Of a stretch of 64,000 nt of DNA, positions 11,541 through 22,437 are shown one piece after another (within the stretch, counting starts at the first letter, position 1; the number at the start of each line of letters is the position of its first letter). The stretch lies in NCBI GenBank assembly GCA_028751875.1, contig CM054154.1, forward strand, positions 57,388,600 to 57,452,599. The letters run 5' to 3'. Source of the stretch: Rapana venosa. Its lineage: Eukaryota > Mollusca > Gastropoda > Neogastropoda > Muricidae. A program made the translations under genes and the position numbers. A model generated the notes under the pieces. The model was not told where the DNA came from, did no database searches, and was given only the letters and a program-made list of their open reading frames with translations.

Positions 11541-11835
11541 GGTGTCGTCTCTCTATTTGGAGAGCAGGGGGGAGCAGCACTTGGAGTAGTTCAGGCTCCT
11601 GTGAACCCGGTCTTCGTTCTTCGTTGTTACGTCCTGTCCGTCCTGTCAACGTCTTCCTTGGGGTGCAGGAGTGCACCGTACTTCCTGTGGTGTTGTGTCT
11701 CTACTTGGAGAGCAGGGGAGAGGAGTCATCTTTGAGTGGTTCACGCTCCTGGGGTTCAGTCTTCGTTCTTCGTTGTGCTGTCCGTTTTGTCAACGTCTTT
11801 CCTGGGTGCAGGAGTGCACCATATTTCTTTATCAG
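11541..11835 (+). repeat. ~148-bp tandem duplication inside the LTR
   Basis: Two adjacent imperfect copies (starting near 11,541 and 11,689) share GGTGT.GT.TCTCTA.TTGGAGAGCAGG, CTTCGTTCTTCGTTGT and GTGCAGGAGTGCACC. The same two-unit structure is in the other LTR (34,022 and 34,170), so it predates both insertions. Confidence 0.8.
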
Positions 11836-12311
11836 TGACAGGTGAGGGATGTTCTGTAGATATGATCGAATTCTGTGATGGTTCTTTGTGCCTGTTGTGG
11901 TGGTTGTTATTGAGTGTCTTGTGTCAATGCAGTCCTTGGATGGTTGGTTCTTGAATAAATTAATGTAGAATGTTTTCGAGGGAGGTTTCCTCTGTCTTTA
12001 AGCTTATGGTATACTGGGCAGGTTTAGGTTTCTCCTTTAGTGAACGATAGGATACGTTCTTAAAAATATGTTTTTAATGGTTATGTTTTGTTTAGAGAGA
12101 GTTCTCACTAGTATTTAGAACACTCGGTATTTCTTAAGGTTAATCGATATGGGTGAGTCCTGAGTGATTTGGGATTTAGTTCAATTTTGCGTATTAAGCG
12201 GCTGTATATGGTTGTTATTGGTTTTCTGTAAGACAATTCTCTTTTGTGGAAAAAAAGTATTTTAACTTAACTGTATTTGAATATGAATAATAATAGAGTA
12301 TTAATTAGAGC

Positions 12312-13876
12312 AAACAAAGACACAGACAGTCACCCTATCCTCCGAGAAGAAGTGGAAACAGCAGTCAGATCGCTGAAAAAAGGGAGAAGTCAGCAGGGGC
12401 TGACAACATTCCAGCTGAGTTGGTTCAAGCTGGAGGGGAAGCCATGATCAGCGCCCTACTAAGACTCTGCAACAAGATCTAGCAGACAGGAAAATGGCCA
12501 ACACCATGGACACAGTCACTCATCATCACCCTCCCCAAGAAAGGAAATCTACAACAATGCCATAATTACCGCACAATCAGCCTCATATGCCACCCAAGCA
12601 AGGTCATGCTGCAGATAATATTGAATAGACTGAAGCCACAAGCAGAGATCATCATTGCTGAGGAACAAGCAGGTTTCAGAGCAGGGCGCAGCACAACAGA
12701 ACAGATATTCAACCTCAGAATACTATGTGAGCGGTACCTTCAACATCAACAAGACCTTTACCACGTATTTATCGATTTTAAGAAGGCATTTGACAGGGTG
12801 TGGCATGCAGCTTTGTGGGCAAACATGAATTTGTACAGCATCAATGCAAACCTGATCAGAGTCATCAAACAGCTGTACAGCGAGGCCACCAGTGCAGTGT
12901 ACTACAACAACAACATTGGAGAATGGTTTCGAACAACAGTTGGAGTAAGGCAGGGCTGTCTACTCTCACCCACTCTTTTCAACATCTTCCTTGAGAGAAT
13001 CATGGCTGATGCACTAAAACATCATGATCAGTCAGCATTGGTGGCAGAACGATCACAAACCTCCGCTTCGCAGATGACATTGATGCAATAGCAGGATCAG
13101 AAAAAGAGCTTGCAAGCCTAACAGAACACCTGAATAAGGCCTCCAAAACATACGGCATGGAAATCAGTGCAAAGAAGACCAAACTGATGACTAATAACAC
13201 CAACGGCATTAGCACTGATATCAGGGTTAATGACCAGAAGCTGGAAACAGTTCAAAGCTTCAAGTACCTGGGAGCCATTGTATTAGACCAGGGATCCAAG
13301 CCAGAAGTAGTATGCAGGACTGCACAGACAATAACAGCACTGTCAAAACTAAACACCATCTGGAGAGATAAAAATATCTCACTTATCTCCAAGATCAGAC
13401 TAATGCGCTCCCTTGTCATATCCATATTTCTGTATGCTTGTGAATCATGGATCCTGACTGCAGATTTCGAGAGAAGAGTACAGGCGGTGGAGATGAGATG
13501 CTTTCGGAGACTCCTTGGCATCTCCTACAAAGACCACATAAGCAACGAAAGCGTGCATAACAGAATCCAGCAAACCATTGGACCCTATGAGAACCTTCTA
13601 ACGATCGTGAAAAAGCGTAAAATTAAATGGTATGGGCATGTCACAAGATCCAAAGGACTTGCAAAGACAATTTTACAAGGCACTGTCCAAGGAGGAAGAA
13701 GAAGAGGCAGACCAAGGAAGAGCTGGGAGGATAACATCAGCGAATGGACAGGCCTAGAACTCAACAAAACCCTGAGAAAGGCAGAACAGAGAGAGGAATG
13801 GAGGGAACTGGTTGTTGAATCTTTGAGGGTGCCCCCACGGTCGAAAGACTACGGGACAGATAGATAGATAGACAGA
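12312..13876 (+). mobile_element. RTE-clade LINE, family RTE-B, 5'-truncated
   Basis: Inserted inside the solo LTR: the LTR sequence on either side is continuous in the copy at 34,780-34,830. It begins within the linker before the RT and ends with a GATAGATAGATAGACA tail (13,858-13,876). It is related to RTE-A but clearly a different family, with a different tail and a divergent protein. Confidence 0.86.
12340..13867 (+). pseudogene. RTE-B reverse transcriptase and C-terminal region
   Basis: The RT begins REEVETAVRSLKKG near 12,343. SLIITLPKKGNLQQCHNYRT (about 12,518), EEQAGFRAGRSTTEQIFNLR (about 12,659), FIDFKKAFDRVWHAALW (about 12,769) and VGVRQGCLLSPTLFNIFLER (about 12,940) follow. RFADDIDAIAGSE (about 13,067), the catalytic aspartate block, is in another frame. 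From 13,157 the C-terminal 236 codons are open: KYLGAIV, CESWILTADFERRVQAVEMR, WYGHVTRSKGLAKTIL, then GRPRKSWEDNISEWTGLEL. Few breaks (a stop near 12,480, frameshifts near 12,390 and 13,035-13,090) make this one of the younger LINE copies here. Confidence 0.86.
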
Positions 13877-14551
13877 CATTAGAGGGGATTTAGATTCGGA
13901 ATGTAAATGATTCCTTGGGGATACATGCTAGAGTTTTTGGCTGAATTAACAAATTGTCAACCTGGAGGACGCAAGGGAAATAACCCTAGTCACCTTAGTG
14001 CTAGTTATGGGCGTATGCTGAGGAACGGCAAGTATTGCCTGTTCCAGGTTCCTGTGGGTGCCTCCAGCGGTGGAGTCGTGCCTGGAGAGGGTGCAGCCCG
14101 GTGTGCCCTGAAGAGTCGCCGACAGCTTGTCCTTGACCCTCTGTCCCTTTATTCCCTGGATCCACCTCTTTTTTTTCCCCACGACCCGTTTACCTTCTCC
14201 CTGCTGCCCTGTCCACCCGTGACCATCCTTGGGGACTTCAGCCTGTGATGGTGACCGTGCTTGGAAACCTGAGTTGTGACTGTGAGGGAAGTGGGAGGGG
14301 AATATTCCTCAAACAGGTTTCTGAATTGTGCAGAAGAGGGGGAGAGTATTGTAGATAGGATTTAGAGTGTTGTTGGTTATTGAATTTGTGTCTGTGTGGA
14401 AGCGAGCTTAAGTATTTGTCTGATGATTGCTTTTGGATTCTGGAAAGTAAAGTCTGGAACTTTTTTTTCGGTGTTCTGTATTTGGTGTTGTCGGGAAGAT
14501 AGTTAAAGAGGGCATGGGTGGGGGTTTAGCCACAAACCTTTATGGAGCGTG

Positions 14552-14905
14552 ATACCATCCGACTCCAAAAAATGTTTGGTATTAAAGGTGCAGCCCTTAC
14601 CTGGTTAAATTCATACCTCATTGACCGATTCCAGACAGTCACAGTAAACAAGATTTAATCATATCCTGCCAAATTGGAATGTGGAGTCCCACAGGGATCA
14701 GTTCTGGGCCCTGTTCTGTTCACTCTCTATACTGTTCCACTCTCCTATAGAATAAACCATCACCTGATCAACGATCATTTCTACACTGATGACTCTCAGA
14801 TTCAAAGCAGTAAAACTCCTGAAAATTTGCCTTCTCTCTTGACAAATATGTCACTCTGCCTTCAAGACATTCAAAACTGGATGATACAAAACAAGTTACA
14901 GCTAA
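14552..14905 (+). mobile_element. L2-like LINE, plus strand, segment 2 (RT palm)
   Basis: Resumes the LINE after the solo LTR: MFGIKGAALTWLNSYL near 14,570, then the template-grip block [20 protein letters not shown] at 14,677. The catalytic block appears as FYTDDSQIQSSK (about 14,780), where the family has FYADDSQ. Segment 2 ends at a composite SINE; the duplicated target ACAAAACAAGTTACAGCTAA is at 14,886-14,905 and again at 15,774-15,793. Confidence 0.86.
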
Positions 14906-15773
14906 CCAGCCGCCATGGCGCAGTGGTTAGCGCCTTGGGTTATGGACTGGAAGGTCGCGGGTTCGATTCCCATAAGAGTCATAGGGATTTTTCGGACTCC
15001 GGCCGGCTCCTACCCAGAGTGAGTGTGCTGTGGGCTCAGTGGGAAGACTGGGACCACACAGTCGAGCTTCATCCACTTAACGGATGCGAGTTTGAGAGTG
15101 TTGCTCAAATTACCTGACCAAAACTGCAGGTGTCTGTATCTCTCGGGCCCGGTTGACGCCGGGATATATTATGATAGTAAGCGTACAGTACAACTCTGTC
15201 AAGTAGTCTCAAAGCATATGCACTTCCACAGCAGCATCATTACGTCATCCTCATTGTCATTGATCATCGTGCATTAAAAAAAAAAAAGCCTCTGATTCGG
15301 TGGTTCCGGTTTCTCTGGTCTCATGGTGACCTCAGATTCGGTTTGCCTATACACTTCTGTGCCTGTGGTGAGTTTGTGGCAAAGCCTTTGGGGTTGGAGG
15401 TTCGCGGGGGACGGTCGTTGGAGGGACGTTGTGGTGGTTGCCACCTCGGGTGGGCAACTCACTCAGTCTGGCTCCGCGACTGAGCTAATACTGTCGTTAG
15501 TAGGGGGCTTAGTAGGTGGTGTCCTGCGTATGTTAGCTCAGAACAGGCACCACTGAACACCACCAAAGTGACCCAGCAGCAGTGCAGGGCCCCTCTGGCT
15601 GGTGGCCCCACGGCGGCCTGATAGTGATGGGCTCCCTGTGGACTTCCGACCCTGAGGATGAGAACCAGTGAATCTGGGTGTAGCTGTGGCGGGGAGATGG
15701 AGATGAGCGGTGTGGGAGCAGTAGGACGGGGGGTCGTCAGAAGATGAGGCAGCAAAAAAACAAAAAAACAAAA
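14906..15773 (+). mobile_element. Composite tRNA-derived SINE, copy 1 (868 bp)
   Basis: Flanked by a perfect 20-bp direct repeat, a target-site duplication. The 5' head is tRNA-derived: an A box TGGCGCAGTGGTTAGCGC near 14,918 and a B box GGTCGCGGGTTCGATTCCC at 14,953-14,971, which would form an internal Pol III promoter. A body follows to an internal A-run at 15,275-15,286. A second, unrelated ~490 bp unit ends in an A-rich tail (15,753-15,774). The same two-part structure recurs at 18,714-19,563 with its own flanking duplication, so the whole ~850 bp is the mobile unit. Not a functional tRNA gene: the body extends past the tRNA and the acceptor stem is not formed. Confidence 0.85.
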
Positions 15774-15793
15774 ACAAAACAAGTTACAGCTAA

Positions 15794-16588
15794 ATGCTGA
15801 TGAAAACCGAAGCCATGATTGTAGGGACCAAACACAAACTCTCTTCCATCACAACAGATTCAATAGAATTTGGCAATACATCAGTTCCCCTATCTGGTGT
15901 AATCTTGTATCTAGGGGTTGTTATCGACAACACACTCTATGCAATAAATTCATCACCCAGACCTGTCAGTCCTGCTACTATCAATTACGGCGCATAAGTG
16001 CAATTCGAAAGTACCTGTTCACTGATGCAACATCCGAACTTGTTACATCTCTTATTCTTTCCAGTCTGGACTATTGTAATTCTCTTTTAGCTGGTCTGCC
16101 AGCATCATCTATCCACTCCCTTTAACGCATACAAAACTCTGCAGCGCGATTTGTCCTAAAAAAGAACACACATCTGAGCTTATTTCTCCACTCCTTCAAT
16201 CTCTCCACTGGCTGCCTGTGCCACAGAGAGTAAAGTACAAGATTAGTACCCTCTGTTACAAATGTCTCCACAAAACAGCACCCTCCTACCTCTGTGAATG
16301 TCTTCACCTGTTCACTCTTTCACGTTCCCTCCGCTCTGCTGCAGATGCTCTGTGCTTACGATTACCTAGATTCAACCAGTCCACTGTTGGCCGTCGCTCT
16401 TTCTCTATTCTGGTCCATCAATCTGGAATGACCTCCCTCTCTCCCTTCGTAGAAATCCTACTAACGACAGCTTTAAATACAGCCTCAAAACATACCTATT
16501 TCAAACCTAAGATTTGTCCCTCCTGTTTCATCTCATATCTGTCCCTGCCTTAAACAGCCAAAATCCCATCACCTTGCTGAAATGTATA

Positions 16589-16654
<66 letters not shown>

Positions 16655-16778
16655 CTTTGAATTTGTTAAATTATTGTTAATTATTGTTGATTCTATGAGT
16701 AGGAGCGAATTGAATGCAAGCGCTCTGATTTGTTTTTGCAAGATGAAGCGCAATATAAATAATCTACTTATTATTGCA
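15794..16778 (+). mobile_element. L2-like LINE, plus strand, segment 3 (RT thumb, C-terminus, 3' end)
   Basis: Continues the interrupted LINE: KTEAMIVGTKHKLSS near 15,803, YLGVVIDNTL at 15,909, RVKYKISTLCYKCLHKTAPS at 16,227 and RFNQSTVGRRSFSI at about 16,369. The 3' UTR contains a (TG)n microsatellite (16,592-16,652) and the L2-type end, with GCGCTCTGATTTG (16,721) and AAGCGCAATATAAAT (16,746), and only a very short ATT tail. RTE-A copy 2 starts directly afterwards. Confidence 0.84.
16592..16652. repeat. (TG)n microsatellite inside the L2 3' UTR
   Basis: About 30 uninterrupted TG dinucleotides at the position where other L2 copies in the window have a shorter CA/TG run. Confidence 0.95.
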
Positions 16779-17940
16779 GGAGCACAATCGAACAGATTTT
16801 TAACTGCCACATCCTGATGGAAAAACATCGTCAACATCAGAGAGACCTGTTCCACAACTTCATCGACTTCAAGAAGGCTTTCGACAGAGTATGGCACGAA
16901 GACCTGTGGCAGGTCCTCAGAATGTTTGGCATTGAAGGACTAGTGCAAACCATTCAAGCACTATACAACACCGCAAGCAGTGCAGTCCTTCTGAACAATC
17001 AGGTCGGAGACTACTTCAAAACCACAGTTGGGGTCCGACAAGGATGCCTGTTATCTCCAGTTCTGTTTAATCTGTTCTTGGAAAACCTTATGATAAAGAC
17101 CCTCCATGACTTCCACTCTACCATCTCCATTGGCGGCAGACCCCTCAACAACTTGCGGTTTGCCGATGACATTGACCTCATGGGCGGAAGTAACACAGAG
17201 CTGCAAGATCTTACGACCAGACTTGAGAACAGAGCTGGAGCATATGGGATGGACGTGAGCTCGGAGAAAAGTAAAGTACTTGTGAACAGCACGAGCAATG
17301 CCACTGCTAATATTTACATGAACGGCCAGCAACTGGAGGAGGTAGACGCTTTTAAATACCTTGGCACTACACTCACAAAGGACGGGCGATCGACGACAGA
17401 AATCAAAGTCTGACTAGCCATGGCAACATCTTTCATGACAAAACTCACCACCATATGGAAAAGTGAAGAGATCAGTTTCCCAATCAAACTAAAGCTCTAC
17501 AAAGCCCTAATTCAGACTATCCTGCTGTACGGAAGTGAAACCTGGACATTGACTGCTGAAACAGCAAAGCGAATCCAGTCATTTGAAACAAAATGCCATA
17601 GAAAACTACTGGGCATATCCTGGAGAGAACGAAAGACCAATGAATTTGTCAAGAGCCAAATAACACGGCTGGCAGGTCCACAGGAACCCCTTCTCACCAT
17701 CGTCAAGAAGAAAAAGCTGACATGGTTCGGCCACGTCACCCGCCACAACACTCTGCCAAAAACAGTACTGCAGGGAACACTCGAAGGTGGCAGAAAGAGG
17801 GGAAGACAGAACAAGTCATGGATGGACAAATCAGGATAAATGACTCGGCACTACTGCGCAGAGGAGGCTTACCACGGCATCGTCTTTCGTGTCTCCTCCA
17901 CGACCGCCAAGATCATGGGACTGATGATGATGATTATTGT
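16779..17940 (+). mobile_element. RTE-A copy 2, 5'-truncated
   Basis: Begins inside the RT (GAGCACAATCGAACAGA, matching 2279 and 60,830) and runs to the TGATGATGATTATTG tail near 17,921. It is the best-preserved RTE-A copy and can be used to place the frameshifts in the other two. Confidence 0.9.
16817..17839 (+). pseudogene. RTE-A reverse transcriptase, one nonsense codon plus short C-terminal deletion
   Basis: MEKHRQHQRDLFHNFIDFKK at the start, then AFDRVWHEDLWQVLRMFGIE, TVGVRQGCLLSPVLFNLFLE and LRFADDIDLMGGSNTELQDL (about 17,152), which contains both catalytic aspartates. KYLGTTLTKDGRSTTEIKV follows. A TGA at 17,411-17,413 (arginine codon in the copy at 2911) is the only break, and the frame stays open to 17,839 through GSETWTLTAETAKRIQ and the RTE C-terminal region. 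A small deletion near 17,830 removes the DNI-EWT block. Confidence 0.9.
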
Positions 17941-17952
17941 TATCATTATTCA

Positions 17953-18090
<138 letters not shown>

Positions 18091-18099
18091 TATAAGATT

Positions 18100-18713
18100 T
18101 TAAAAGAAAGATGTTAGATATTTACAAGCCGATGAAAGATGTTAAAAGAAAGATGTTAGATATTTACAAGCCGATGAAAGATGTTAAAAGAAAGATGTTA
18201 GATATTTACAAGCCGATGAAAGATGTTAAAAGAAAGATGTTAGATATTTTACAAGCCGATGAAAGATGTTAAAGGAAAGATGTTAGATATTTACAAGCCG
18301 ATGAAAGATATTAAAGGAAAGATGTTAGATATTTATAAGCCGATGAAAGATGTTTAAAGAAAGATGTTAGATATTTACAAGCCGATGAAAGATGTTAAAG
18401 GAAAGATGTTAGATATTTACAAGCCGATGAAAGATATTAAAGGAAAGATGTTAGATATTTATAAGCCGATGAAAGATGTTTAAAGAAAGATGTTAGATAT
18501 TTACAAGCCGATGAAAGATGTTAAAGGAAAGATGTTAGATATTTACAAGCCGATGAAAGATGTTTAAAGAGAGATGTTAGATATTTACAAGCCGGTGAAA
18601 GATGTTAAAAGAGAGATGTTAGATATTTACAAGCCGATGAAAGATGTTTAAAGAAAGATGTTAGATATTTACAAGCCGATGAAAGATGTTAAAAGAGAGA
18701 TGTTAGATATTTA
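18100..18713. repeat. 42-bp minisatellite, about 14 units
   Basis: Units of 41-43 bp contain AAGATGTTAGATATTTAC, then AAGCCGATGAAAGATGTT, then A/G-rich variants. Fourteen unit starts can be counted between 18,127 and 18,680, differing by one or two bases. The final unit runs into the head of the composite SINE copy 2. Units are directly contiguous with no distinct spacers, so this is not a CRISPR array. Confidence 0.93.
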
Positions 18714-19563
18714 CAAGCCGCCATGGTGAAGTGGCTAGCGCCTTGGATTTCGGACTGTAAGGTCGGCGGTTCGCATTCCATAAGAGTCATAGGGATTTTT
18801 GGGACTACGGCCAGCTCCTACCCAGAGTGAGTGTGCTGTGAGCTAAGTTGGGAGGTTGGGACCACACAGTCGAGCTTCATCTACTTTACGGATAATCAAA
18901 TTACCTTGCCAAAACTGCAGTTGTCTGTAGCTATCGTCCCGGTTGACGCTGGGATATATTATGATAGTAAGCCTAGCTTACAATCCTGTTAAGTAGTCTC
19001 AGAGCATATGCACTTCCACAGCATCATCATTACGTTATTCTCACTGTCATTGATCATCATGCAATTTATAAAAAAAAACATTGCCTCAGATTTGGCTGTC
19101 CTAGTTGCTCTGGTCTCATGGTGGCCTCAGATTCAGTTTCCCCATACACTTCTGTGTGCATGTGATGAGTTTGTGTCAAAGCCTTTGGGGTTGGAGGTTC
19201 ACGGAGACGGTCGTTGGAGGGACGTTGTGGTGGTTGCCACCTCGAGTGGGCAACTCACTCGGTCTGGCTCCGCGTCTGAGCTAATATTATCGTTAGTTGG
19301 GGGCTTAGTAGGTGGTGTCCTGCGTATGTTAGCTCAGAACAGGCACCACTGAACACCACCAAAGTGACCCATCAGCAGTGCAGGGCCCCTCTGGCTGGTG
19401 GCCCCACGGCGGCCTGATATTGATGGGCTCTTTGTGGATTTCCGACCCTGAGGATGAGACATAACAAATCTGGGTATGGCTGTGGCGGGGAGATTGGAAT
19501 GAGCGGCGTGGGAACAACAGGACGGGGACATCACAGAAGATGAGGCAGCAAAAGAAACAAAAA
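18714..19563 (+). mobile_element. Composite tRNA-derived SINE, copy 2 (850 bp)
   Basis: Same two-part structure as the element at 14,906. Head GCCGCCATGGTGAAGTGGCT with a decayed B box near 18,763, body to an internal A-run (about 19,069-19,078), then the second ~485 bp unit ending GAGGCAGCAAAAGAAAC. ATGTTAGATATTT flanks both sides (18,700-18,712 and 19,564-19,576), so it inserted into the end of the minisatellite by target-primed integration. Confidence 0.85.
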
Positions 19564-19584
19564 ATGTTAGATATTTTATACAGA

Positions 19585-19597
19585 GAGAGATCCAGAG

Positions 19598-19665
<68 letters not shown>

Positions 19666-19705
19666 AGAGAATAAATGAATGAATGAATAAATGAATGAAT
19701 GAATT
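19585..19705. repeat. (AG)n then (AATG)n microsatellites
   Basis: GA/AG dinucleotides to about 19,670, then AATGAATGAATA-type units to 19,705. The AATG part may be the tail of a minus-strand LINE whose 3' end would read TTGGAAAATAAAATAATTC then ATTC units. Confidence 0.9.
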
Positions 19706-20427
19706 ATTTTATTTTCCAAGGGTTACAGAGTAAGTATTCATATACTTTTTCATCCAGCCTTTGCCCTGATTTGGGACTATCATCAAAATACATACAAAAT
19801 CCAAAACAAAAACCCCAACTACAACACTGACAACAAAAGTTCAACATATGATTTTAAGAACATATTTAAATGTGCATTCAACAAAGATGTACTCTCCAAT
19901 AATATTGACCTGAACATTAATATCAAAAAGATACATCGATTATAAGTACTCTGAGAAAGGAGATAAATATATGTTCAATAAACACACAACTCCCAACTGG
20001 CTTGGACACTAAGATCGAAACAGATACAATGATTACAAGTAAACAATTTAGACAGAGTAAAATAGAGAGAAAATAGTTCTTCAGACTGCATCAATATCAA
20101 GCAACCCAAGCAAAAAACTGATGAATCCAGGCACCTACACAACATCTTTTTACCTTTAAACAATACCATGAATCGAGAAAGCCAAGACTAACAACACCAA
20201 ACAAACACCTTTAAAAAAAATCAACAAGGCTAAGATGTTTGTAATGCCCCATAAAACTACAAACGTAACACTTTTCGAATTGCGTTAATAAGAGATTTTA
20301 AAATAATATGTTCGTAAAAGTGTAGCATAGGCTTATACATGTAGAAGAAAAAACCCACTGTCCTTATCTAGACGAGAAGAATATAGTTTCAATTCAACAT
20401 AGGGACCAAAACGTTTCTATCAAATGA
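19706..20427 (-). mobile_element. Probable LINE 3' UTR, family unknown
   Basis: Read on the minus strand the sequence ends CTTGGAAAATAAAATAATTC followed by ATTC-type repeats, the form of a non-LTR 3' end. The interior is A/C-rich and non-coding. A short shared stretch (CAATACCAT.AAT near 20,161 and 21,387) suggests that 21,319-21,660 is related, with the L2 fragment between them. No coding domain is present to name the family. Confidence 0.35.
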
Positions 20428-21318
20428 TAAATAATAATAATAATAATAATAATAAATGAAACTTATATAGCGCTATATCTTGCAAAGACAAATCAAAGCG
20501 CATGCATTCAACCTAATCTTACACAGTCATGCAATCAATGATAAATGATCAATAGTTTAAACAAACAGATATTTACAAACATAGTGCGCTGCAGACAAAA
20601 TCTATGAAATAAAATGTCAATAGTCAAATGTTTTTCAAAAGCACACACACACTCACACAGGTCGTATACTTTAGCAGGGTGATAGGACATGGGTTAGTAA
20701 AGGTGGAATAGCTCTGATATGAAACAGGAGGGGGGAAATCTCAGGTTTGAAATAAATATGTCTTGAGGCTGGATTTAAAAGTGTCATAACTAAGTTTCTG
20801 GCGAAGAGAGAGAGGAAGCTCATTCCAAGTCGATGGACCCGAAATAGAGAAAGAGCGATGGCCAACAGTGGATTGGTTGAATCTAGGTATTCGTAGGCAC
20901 AAGGTATCTGCAGTAGAGCGGAGGGAACGTGAAGGAGTGTACAGGTTAAGACATTCACAGAGGTAGGAGGGTACAGTTTTGTGGAGACATTTGTAACAGA
21001 GGGTACTGATCTTATAATTTACTCTCTGGCACAGGCAGCCAGTGGAGAGATCGCAAGAGAGGGGTAATGTGCTAAGATTTTTTCTTTCTGAGAACTAGTC
21101 GAGCTGCGGAGTTTTTATACGTTGAAGGTAGTGGATAGATGATGCTGGCAGACCAGACAAAAGAGAATTACAATAGTCCAGACGTGAAAGAATGAGAGAA
21201 GTGACAAGTTTGGCTGTTGCATCTGTGGACAGGTACTTTCAAATTGCACTAATACGCCGTAATTGATAGTAGCACTACTGACAGGTCTGGGTGATGAATC
21301 TTCGCATAGAGAGTGTGT
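20428..21318 (-). mobile_element. L2-like LINE, 5'-truncated
   Basis: AAT tail at 20,432-20,455, then the conserved 3' end (TATATAGCGCTATATCTTGC at 20,464 and AAAGCGC at 20,495), CA-rich stretch (20,641-20,660) and C-terminal coding remnants (RVHRLGMSFLSL about 20,830-20,850; CLHK near 20,985). The copy stops in the thumb near the LSM block at about 21,310. About 0.9 kb, multiply frameshifted. Confidence 0.82.
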
Positions 21319-21700
21319 TACAATTACTAAAATAAACCAACAAAATAAAATATGACAAAACACCCACACGAAACTCTTCTTCAAGACAATACCATAAATG
21401 GAACATACGAAGTCGCAATGTGGCCAAAGTCTAATATAAACAAATTATAAAAACTACAAACAAATCAGCAACAAAACTGCAAATAAATGTTACAAAAATA
21501 CAAAAGGCATCGTGTGCTATTGAGGAATGAAAAGAAGATTGCACGTATTTAGGACAACGATAAACAAGGCATCACAAAATCTGTTAACCAAACATTCATA
21601 GCCATAAAGTAATACATTCCGTGTATAAGGGAAATACCAAAGGAAGGAAGGAAGAAGAGACAGAAAGGGGAAAAAACATGGAGAGAGTGAGTTATATAGA
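21319..21700. other. AT-rich, no recognisable gene
   Basis: A-rich sequence that may be the continuation of the non-coding element at 19,706-20,427. Nothing else seen. Confidence 0.4.
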
Positions 21701-21718
21701 CAAGGACCAAGCCAGCGT

Positions 21719-21990
<272 letters not shown>

Positions 21991-22237
21991 GAAAGAGAGA
22001 GTACATTCTGGACTGTGTGGATGGTCATTTAGTTAAATGGTATGTAGTATAACACCCACACAGACCTCTCTCGTGTTCTATGATACAGCAATTAATAAAA
22101 TAACAAACAAACCAAGATATTACACATCCACATAGAATGAATGCTAAAACAATAAATTGTTATGCAAAACACAATCTGATAATTCCATCTTGCATAGTAT
22201 ACATATGACCAAAAAGTATTTTTAAAATATATATGTA
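21991..22237. other. No recognisable gene
   Basis: AT-rich flank of the TIR transposon. Its last two bases are the left TA. Confidence 0.5.
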
Positions 22238-22437
22238 AGGGAAAGTCTCCAAATACCGAACACTTAAGGAAAAAATACATTTTCTCAAAAACAACAAAAC
22301 CAAGACAATTTTCAAATACAAATTTATATACTAAAATGATTGTGTCACAACATCCATACCTCATCTGGTTGCAAGAAAATAACAACAAATGTTATTTCAA
22401 TTTGAAAAATTCCCTAAATCCGAACAGTGGGGTCCAA

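Larger units (their letters stand above)
11202..14551 (+). mobile_element. Solo LTR of a Gypsy-like element, itself interrupted by an RTE LINE
   Basis: The flanks 11,202-12,311 and 13,877-14,551 align in order with the LTR at 33,693-37,691. The unit starts TGTCA and ends TGATA (TGACA in the other copy), giving short inverted termini. Excluding RTE-B it is about 1.78 kb, long for an LTR. No internal Gypsy sequence or second LTR accompanies it, so it is a solo LTR, the usual product of LTR-LTR recombination. ACATC precedes it and CCATC follows, consistent with a 4-5 bp target duplication. ORFs inside (such as 11,528-11,845) reflect a tandem duplication and are not conserved coding. Confidence 0.82.

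Noticed and set aside
14906..14980. A functional tRNA gene
   Set aside because: A and B boxes are present but the sequence continues into a SINE body with A-rich tail and target duplications, and no closing acceptor stem is seen.
18100..18713. CRISPR-like array
   Set aside because: Units are contiguous with no unique spacers, and the context is eukaryotic; it is a minisatellite.
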